Assembly: GCA_030833025.1 (NCBI GenBank)
Contig: JAURHZ010000002.1
Span: 1-29,701, forward strand
Reading direction: 5' to 3'
From: Armatimonadota bacterium
Lineage (GTDB): Bacteria; Armatimonadota; Armatimonadia; Armatimonadales; Armatimonadaceae
Length of the DNA stretch: 29,701 nt
Both the position numbers and the translations under genes were made by a program. The notes beneath the pieces were generated by a model that had not been told where the DNA came from, searched no databases, and saw only the letters and a program-made list of their open reading frames with translations. Positions 24,474 to 29,701 of the stretch are shown here, in pieces (position 1 is the stretch's first letter; each line of letters opens with the position of its first letter).

Positions 24474-26519
24474 CTAGGCTGCTCTGTACCCGCCACGCTC
24501 CAACCGAAGCTGCGTCCTCCAAATATCCACCTGTTTACCGATAGTGTCCATGGCTTCCCCCGTACTCTGTGGCATTCCCAGATCGATGTCCGATGATTGT
24601 AGAACTTCGACCATCGCTCCGACCTGAGTCGACATGATGCTTACCGGGCTACCTGGCGCCATCCGAAGCTGCTGCGACAAATACGATGCCGCAAGCGCCA
24701 TTGGAACCGCTGCACACTCAACTGCATACACCAACATCATTTGACATAACGTAGCCGCAAGCTCAACGGACCCTGCAGTGATCGCATGGGTGTAGGCTTG
24801 AAACGCGACAATGCCCGCCTGCTCAAGTTCCCCAGTGCCTTCCATCACACGGGCAACCCGCCTCAGGAGTATGGCTTTGGTTTTGTCATCATCCGATTCG
24901 CGCAGAAGTCCATAGGACTCAACTAATACTTCTGCTGCGGCCCGTGGATTTCCATTACCGGCATGGATGGTAGAAATTGCCACAGCACAGGCGCTTACGA
25001 TTGGGAGGTCATTCGCCCCCAGTGCAGCCGAATGGGCTTTTACAAATGGCTCGACGGAGCAAGCGCCACCGTCTCGTGCACGGATTGCTCGTGCCTGGAG
25101 CCAGTAGCACTTTGCAACCGTACGCGCATCGAGGTGTCCAAATTCGAGCACTTTACTTACCAACTGACGAGCGAACTCAGGCTTATCCTGATGCAGGTAC
25201 GCATCTGCAAGAACCATCCCTGCCGTAGCCCGCAGCACATTGGAGAAGGTTTCATTGCTAAAAATCGGTAGTAAGGCATCCAATGGACGATTTTTTGACC
25301 GACGAAGCCCAGATTCAACCAAGTGGAGCGTCTGCCATGCAACATCTTCATCGGAAATGTACTGGCCGCTCGACTGCAGACGGACTGCAAGTGCATCCGC
25401 TTCCTTCTGACATCCACAGTGTGACAGTAACCGTGGAACGGCTTGACGCAGCTGACGCCCCGCTGCACTTCCATCGGAGAGAACCGCCATCGCGATATAC
25501 CAGCCTGCACCATCTAGCCATTGGATGGCATCCGGACCATGATGTCCGCCTGCGATGAGATCAAGCATCCGTTCGCATGCATCGCCAGATGCTTTCATTA
25601 GGCGTTCAAAGACATCAGATGATCGAACCGCACGCTTTTCTTCTGTGCTCTGACCAATCGCGATAAAGCGCCCCGCTTGGGCTTCGACCACACCAGAATC
25701 GAGCAGCAGTTGGAGGACTTTTGAGCGCTGCTCCAGAGTCAATGCGGCATCCATGATGCCGGCAGGAATACCACAAGCAGATGCTGACAGCACTCCGTGC
25801 AGGATGAGAGCATCCTTGTGTTCGTATGACAACCGGCGAAGAACCTGCGTCGCAACAGCACGGGAGGTGTTCATCGCCCTACCGTTAGCAACAGGCATTG
25901 TTGCAACCTCACGCCTGATGCTATGAAACAGACTGTTGGCATCGATTTGTGCGAGTGGAGCAGCCATTTTGAGAATGCGGGGGATTCCGTAGAGTCCGTC
26001 CACCGCCGTAGATGCGACATGCGAACCAATCATTGTCTGTGCATCTTCGAGCGGGATTCCACTGACTTCAATCGTAGCGGCGACATCGATGTTGAGGGGA
26101 ACCGCTGCAACGAGAACCACACGGACACCAGGTACGGCACAAATCATCTTGAGGAGGTTGATGGCATCTGTGCGCCCAGCCGTCATCAGATCATCCAGCT
26201 GATCAACCACCAAAACACAAGACCGGTTCTCGATACGCTTGAGAACATCGTGTTCATCGAGTGTTGCCGAGCCCGTTGCAAGGGCAAGTCGTGCGAGCAA
26301 GCCTTCAGAAGTAAAAACCCCGTCGAGCACAAGACGTACAACCTCTTGGTACCCGGAGAGAGCATCGGTGACGACCGTCGACTTTCCAATGCCGGTATGC
26401 CCGGACACGTAAATCGGTGATGCACCGGATGCCAATAGCTCTCTTAACTGTCCGGCAGCGCTTATAGCGACGTCGGGAATCATCTCTGGGGTCTCTGTGG
26501 GAAGGTTTGCGATGTCCAT
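24474..26519 (-). CDS. P-loop (AAA_16/STAND-like) ATPase with helical-repeat C-terminus
   Basis: This 681-residue protein has an N-terminal P-loop domain: Walker A GHTGIGKST at 40-48 and Walker B VLVVDQLDD at 102-110, followed by a sensor-like strand VVLVAAV. The remainder, from about residue 230, is helical with TPR-like pairs (DAYLHQDKPEFARQLVSKVL, for instance). The layout resembles STAND signalling ATPases of the MalT type, but no C-terminal LuxR helix-turn-helix is present. The start is the ATG at 26519; the frame stays open upstream but would overlap the divergent PHP gene. The protein has no signal peptide or membrane segment. Its partner and trigger are not evident from neighbours. 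Confidence 0.75.
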   Translation of the reverse strand: MDIANLPTETPEMIPDVAISAAGQLRELLASGASPIYVSGHTGIGKSTVVTDALSGYQEVVRLVLDGVFTSEGLLARLALATGSATLDEHDVLKRIENRSCVLVVDQLDDLMTAGRTDAINLLKMICAVPGVRVVLVAAVPLNIDVAATIEVSGIPLEDAQTMIGSHVASTAVDGLYGIPRILKMAAPLAQIDANSLFHSIRREVATMPVANGRAMNTSRAVATQVLRRLSYEHKDALILHGVLSASACGIPAGIMDAALTLEQRSKVLQLLLDSGVVEAQAGRFIAIGQSTEEKRAVRSSDVFERLMKASGDACERMLDLIAGGHHGPDAIQWLDGAGWYIAMAVLSDGSAAGRQLRQAVPRLLSHCGCQKEADALAVRLQSSGQYISDEDVAWQTLHLVESGLRRSKNRPLDALLPIFSNETFSNVLRATAGMVLADAYLHQDKPEFARQLVSKVLEFGHLDARTVAKCYWLQARAIRARDGGACSVEPFVKAHSAALGANDLPIVSACAVAISTIHAGNGNPRAAAEVLVESYGLLRESDDDKTKAILLRRVARVMEGTGELEQAGIVAFQAYTHAITAGSVELAATLCQMMLVYAVECAAVPMALAASYLSQQLRMAPGSPVSIMSTQVGAMVEVLQSSDIDLGMPQSTGEAMDTIGKQVDIWRTQLRLERGGYRAA

Positions 26520-26566
26520 TACATCAACGGTGATGCATTTGCTGTACCCATTGTCCCTTTGGTGTG

Positions 26567-26574
26567 GATAATAC
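26567..26574 (+). promoter_or_regulatory. -10 element of the PHP gene
   Basis: GATAAT (26567-26572) or the overlapping TAATAC (26569-26574) lies six to eight bases before the GTG at 26581, in the 61-bp gap between divergent genes. No good -35 is visible. Confidence 0.35.
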
Positions 26575-26580
26575 AAAGGT

Positions 26581-27444
26581 GTGATTTGCATCGACTTCCA
26601 CTCGCATACAACGGCATCGGATGGCTCAGACACCCCACTTGAGCTCCTCCTAAAGGCAGGTTCAATGGGTTTGACACACCTTGCGATAACCGACCATGAC
26701 ACCACGTTTGGGGTGCGTGAAGGATGTCATATTTTGTCGGCATCTATGCCGAAATTAATCTGTGGCATCGAGCTATCCTGCTCCGGTGCCCCTGGGAAGT
26801 GTCATATGTTGGGCCTTGGCATCGATCCAGAGAATGCCACTTTGTGCGACACGCTGACACGTGTGCAACGCGCTCGGGATGAGCGAAATGCGCTGATTGC
26901 CGGGCGATTAACGCAGCTAGGGATGCCCTGTGACATCAATGATGTCCGTAAGTATGCATCGGATGATGGTGTTGTCGGCAGGCCACACTTTGCGCAGTGG
27001 CTGATTGCCAGTGGCCATTGTAATGATATGCACCATGCGTTCCGGGCTTACCTCGGGGATGATGCCAAAGCTTATATGCCGGTGGATTGCCTCACACCAG
27101 CTGAAGGTATTTCGATTATTCATGCAGCCGGTGGCCGCGCTTACATCGCCCACCCGATGCTGCTAAGACTCAAAGCTCATGAAACTCTGGAGCAACGGAT
27201 CACGGTGTTGAAGGATGCCGGGATGGATGGCATCGAGGTTTATTACCCCGAGCACACCCCGGTACAGTCTGAGCGCCTAACGCGAATGGCTGTCAAGCTA
27301 GGACTAACGATTACTGCCGGCTCTGATTATCACGGGACATCGAGGCCTCAGAGCATTCTCGGTCGGATGACAGATGGGCTGCGAGCGCCTATTGACCAGA
27401 TTGACCCGTGGTTGCTGGAGAAAGCGATTTCACCGGCCCACTAG
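26581..27444 (+). CDS. PHP domain phosphoesterase (RNase AM/YciV-like)
   Basis: This 287-residue PHP-domain metal phosphoesterase has the full set of metal ligands: FHSHTTASDG near the start, AITDHDTTFG, the Glu in ICGIELSC, RPHFAQWL, YIAHPML and the C-terminal GSDYHG. The length and order match the YciV/RNase AM group, which acts on 3',5'-nucleotides and short RNA ends. The GTG at 26581 lies eight bases after a -10-like GATAAT. The gene is divergent from the ATPase and overlaps the lipoprotein gene tail to tail by 56 bases. Phosphatase or 5'-exonuclease activity is likely; the natural substrate is inferred. Confidence 0.88.
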   Translation: MICIDFHSHTTASDGSDTPLELLLKAGSMGLTHLAITDHDTTFGVREGCHILSASMPKLICGIELSCSGAPGKCHMLGLGIDPENATLCDTLTRVQRARDERNALIAGRLTQLGMPCDINDVRKYASDDGVVGRPHFAQWLIASGHCNDMHHAFRAYLGDDAKAYMPVDCLTPAEGISIIHAAGGRAYIAHPMLLRLKAHETLEQRITVLKDAGMDGIEVYYPEHTPVQSERLTRMAVKLGLTITAGSDYHGTSRPQSILGRMTDGLRAPIDQIDPWLLEKAISPAH

Positions 27445-28420
27445 ACTCGCCGCCGAGTGATTTGAGCACTTTGAGGCGCTGCTTTGTTTCGGAGTCATCC
27501 GGGCGCAGGGACAAAACGCGCTGATATTCGGTGATAGAGCGATCAAGGAGTCCCAGTGCTTCCCATGTTCTTGCCAGGTGGTAGCGAGATGTCGCCGATT
27601 CAGGATTTTCATCCACGACTTCACGTAGGAACAGACGCGCAGCTTCGAGATCCTGTGGCCTTCCGCGGAGAAGGTGGACCCAACCCAGTGTGTCCTTCAG
27701 GCGCACGACAACCGAGTCAATGGTGCCTTGTTCCCGTGCGAAGAGGAGGGCATCTTCGGCAAGCGTGATGGCTTTGTCCAAGTCCTTCGGTGTACCGGAA
27801 AGCTCTGCATACGCGAGAGCGCAGCGCGAAAGCGCTAAGGGGCTTTGCTTTGCAAAAACCACGAGCTTTTCAGCAAGCTTGATGGCATCCGCAGGCCGGT
27901 TGACGGCTTTGGATTGTAGGAAATCAATGGCATCGAGAGACATCAGAATCAGGACGGCCTTGTCGCGGTCTCCCGCTGCCGGACGTTCGAGCATTTGCAG
28001 GATGCCATCTACACCAGCAATCCCGTTTGCACGCGCCTTTGAGGCGAGTGCTTTGTCATCCAGCTTGCTAGCTGCACTCCACGCAACGCTCCAGAGTGCG
28101 GGCGTCACCTTGGCGGCAGGCAGCTTGTAGGCAGGTTCGATGACCTGGATGGCCATATCGGGCCGGCCAAAATCCAGCATCAACTGGCCGATTTCAGCAC
28201 GCGCACGTGCATCCCCGCCACGCCCAGCAACCGCGGCATCCAGTTCAGACTTTAGCTCCGCAAGATTTCCGGACTTCTGTGCCTTCACAGCGGCGCGTGC
28301 ATGCTCGACAGAGCGGCCACGGCGCTCAGCGGGAGAAAGCAAGGTGTCCGAGATGACTGGTGAACAGCCGCTAAGGATGCATGTCGCGGTTATTGCTAAA
28401 AGCACAAGAGTGGGTCGCAT
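27389..28420 (-). CDS. TPR-repeat lipoprotein
   Basis: This 343-residue protein begins with a type II signal peptide: MRPTLVLLAITATCI then the lipobox LSGC with C19. I chose the ATG at 28420, nine codons inside a longer open frame, because it gives a proper lipoprotein signal. The mature part is helical with TPR motifs, clearest near the end (YHLARTWEALGLLDRSITEY). It is probably a membrane-anchored scaffold; no partner is known. The last 56 bases overlap the end of the PHP gene on the other strand. TATACT eight bases upstream of the ATG suggests leaderless transcription. Confidence 0.85.
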   Translation of the reverse strand: MRPTLVLLAITATCILSGCSPVISDTLLSPAERRGRSVEHARAAVKAQKSGNLAELKSELDAAVAGRGGDARARAEIGQLMLDFGRPDMAIQVIEPAYKLPAAKVTPALWSVAWSAASKLDDKALASKARANGIAGVDGILQMLERPAAGDRDKAVLILMSLDAIDFLQSKAVNRPADAIKLAEKLVVFAKQSPLALSRCALAYAELSGTPKDLDKAITLAEDALLFAREQGTIDSVVVRLKDTLGWVHLLRGRPQDLEAARLFLREVVDENPESATSRYHLARTWEALGLLDRSITEYQRVLSLRPDDSETKQRLKVLKSLGGESSGPVKSLSPATTGQSGQ

Positions 28421-28428
28421 ATCTTCCA

Positions 28429-28434
28429 AGTATA
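28429..28434 (-). promoter_or_regulatory. -10 element of the TPR lipoprotein gene
   Basis: On the minus strand TATACT ends eight bases before the ATG at 28420. The transcript would carry no, or almost no, leader. No clear -35 element is visible. Confidence 0.45.
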
Positions 28435-28461
28435 CCGATGCCCCCACGGCAAAGTGATGGT

Positions 28462-28489
28462 TTGGGTGTTTTGCGGGCTCCGGTACACT
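28462..28489 (+). promoter_or_regulatory. Promoter of the PNGase F-like gene
   Basis: TTGGGT (28462-28467), a 16-base spacer and TACACT (28484-28489) lie six bases before the ATG at 28496. The predicted start falls at or next to the ATG, so the mRNA is probably leaderless. Confidence 0.5.
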
Positions 28490-28495
28490 GACTCC

Positions 28496-29701
28496 ATGCT
28501 GAATACCATGCTTTCCCGCACCGTCGTTCTCATGATGGTCCTTCCGCTGCTGCTGTCATCTGCGTTTGCAGAGAAAGCGTTACCAAAGCACATTCGCTAT
28601 GCGCTGACCGCCGTGATTGAGCCGGCGGGAGATGGTTTCGGAGTGATCCACGGTCCGGCAGGCGTGAGCGTCGCGGACCCGGTGGAGCCCAATGCCTCCG
28701 GTGTCCTAGGAATCGGAATCGATACGAACAATCCACGCCCATTTGGCAGCATGCGCGAGGTCTGGTTTGGCCCGGCAGGTAACATCGATGATCGACCTCA
28801 GCGTGAGATTTCCATCCATTGGAATGGTCGGGAAATCGCGAATCGCTTCTGTGATGAGGATTTGCAAAACCCATTTGGCGTTCGTATCGAGGTAGAGATC
28901 GACCATGTTCCAGGCGGTGCCGAAATCAGCATCCGCTCAGGACGTCACAAAATTTACGACCACTTCTTTGTCCATGGCGCAGCGGTGACAACAAACCCGC
29001 GTGTCGCCGGGACTGCAAATGTATCCGTTACATCCATCATCAAGAATGGCAAAGTAGCTCCAGTCAATGCATCGCATCTGGTGGCTGTAGACAAAGTTGT
29101 CAATGACGCATCAAAGCATGTCATTCGTCAAAAAGTGCAGTTTCCATCAAATGCCGTAACTGCAGGCAGGGCAATTCTGACGCTGACACTTGCGCCAACG
29201 GCGCGAGGCTTGGATGCATGGGACAGGTTTGCATCGATTCGCTTACACCACAAAAATGGTCAGACCTATGAGCTCGTTCGGTACATCACGCCATACCGCC
29301 GTGCGTGGGAGTGGGCTGTGGATGTCAGTGATTTGACGCCATTGTTCACAGGAGATGCCGAGCTGGAAGTCTTTTGTGAGACATACGGCGAGGGCTGGAC
29401 CGTGAGCGTGGCGTTTGATTTTTATGCCGGTAAGCGCACAGATGGCCTTCAGCCGGTACAGGTCATCAACTTATGGAATGGCAACTACCCTATTGGCTAT
29501 GCAAAGCAGCCCTTCGAAAAGGCTGTGACGCCGAAGACTATTGATGTTCCTTCGGGAACGGCCGCCGTCAAGGTCCGAACGATGGTCACCGGTCACGGGA
29601 TGTCACCAAACACCGGAAATGCCGGCGAGTTCTATCCTCTTTGGCGGCGAATCGAAGTCGCGGACAAGCAGTGGTATGACCTCCTATGGAAGACTGATGT
29701 C
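28496..29701 (+). CDS. Secreted PNGase F-like glycoamidase with N-terminal lectin-like domain (cut by window edge)
   Basis: The first 402 residues are visible. A signal peptide (hydrophobic MVLPLLLSS core, AFA cleavage motif near residue 25) directs export. Residues 30-165 form a predicted beta-sandwich, with GVLGIGIDTNNPRPF, EISIHWNGREIANRF and DHVPGGAEISIR, resembling concanavalin A-like modules. From about 215 the sequence matches both halves of peptide-N-glycosidase F: DAWDRFASIRL (D243, equivalent to catalytic Asp60), YELVRYITPY, and later VTGHGMSPNTGNAGEF (E378, candidate for Glu206). The enzyme would cleave N-linked glycans from glycoproteins or glycopeptides outside the cytoplasm. ATG 28508 is an alternative start. 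The C-terminus lies beyond the window. Confidence 0.85.
   Translation, partial: MLNTMLSRTVVLMMVLPLLLSSAFAEKALPKHIRYALTAVIEPAGDGFGVIHGPAGVSVADPVEPNASGVLGIGIDTNNPRPFGSMREVWFGPAGNIDDRPQREISIHWNGREIANRFCDEDLQNPFGVRIEVEIDHVPGGAEISIRSGRHKIYDHFFVHGAAVTTNPRVAGTANVSVTSIIKNGKVAPVNASHLVAVDKVVNDASKHVIRQKVQFPSNAVTAGRAILTLTLAPTARGLDAWDRFASIRLHHKNGQTYELVRYITPYRRAWEWAVDVSDLTPLFTGDAELEVFCETYGEGWTVSVAFDFYAGKRTDGLQPVQVINLWNGNYPIGYAKQPFEKAVTPKTIDVPSGTAAVKVRTMVTGHGMSPNTGNAGEFYPLWRRIEVADKQWYDLLWKTDV

Noticed and set aside
26520..26705. Upstream extension of the P-loop ATPase to 26705
   Set aside because: The extra 62 residues overlap the divergent PHP gene, whose start carries essential metal-binding His residues, and contain no domain.

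Overview
The window is a 29.7-kb piece of a bacterial chromosome of moderate GC content. It is densely packed with housekeeping and accessory genes, and I see no rRNA, tRNA, CRISPR array or insertion sequence. The beta-prime subunit has the N-terminal insertion seen in Gram-positive and cyanobacterial RNA polymerases. The genome also encodes an SPII-type lipoprotein, a GYF_2 membrane protein, an ImuB/DnaE2 mutasome and a PNGase F-like secreted enzyme. Together these suggest a Terrabacteria-type lineage; Armatimonadota is my best guess, but this is inference from gene content and not a phylogeny.

Layout. Positions 1-6185 (minus) hold rpoC, cut by the left edge, and rpoB, separated by two strong hairpins. 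A divergent promoter region (6186-6529) drives rpoB leftward and greA-alr rightward. A structured leader or possible small RNA with a terminator precedes an HNH nuclease gene and a xerC/D-type recombinase gene (8330-9804). Then come a small exported Cys-rich protein (10073-10318) and a rightward run of ndk, queA, an excisionase-type HTH protein, a DUF192 protein and a GT4 glycosyltransferase (10424-14097). A GYF_2/four-helix membrane protein follows (14259-16028), closed by a strong terminator.

Positions 16082-22333 form a DNA-damage neighbourhood. Two LexA-box-like palindromes 50 bp apart precede imuB and dnaE2, four bases apart. After an unusual repeat-filled gap (20931-21200), an AlkD-like alkylation repair gene and a DinB/YfiT-superfamily gene lie on the opposite strand. 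The right part carries an S9 peptidase, a P-loop ATPase with a helical-repeat tail, a PHP phosphoesterase, a TPR lipoprotein that overlaps the PHP gene tail to tail, and a PNGase F-like glycoamidase cut by the right edge.

Points most worth attention: the LexA-like operator pair and ImuB architecture; the 10-bp array facing helically phased inverted copies at the end of dnaE2; a zinc-ribbon insertion and a Ser at the H526-equivalent rifampicin position in RpoB; a Cys-for-Asp change in all five propeller motifs of the S9 peptidase; and several genes whose -10 element lies only 5-8 bases from the start codon, suggesting leaderless mRNAs.
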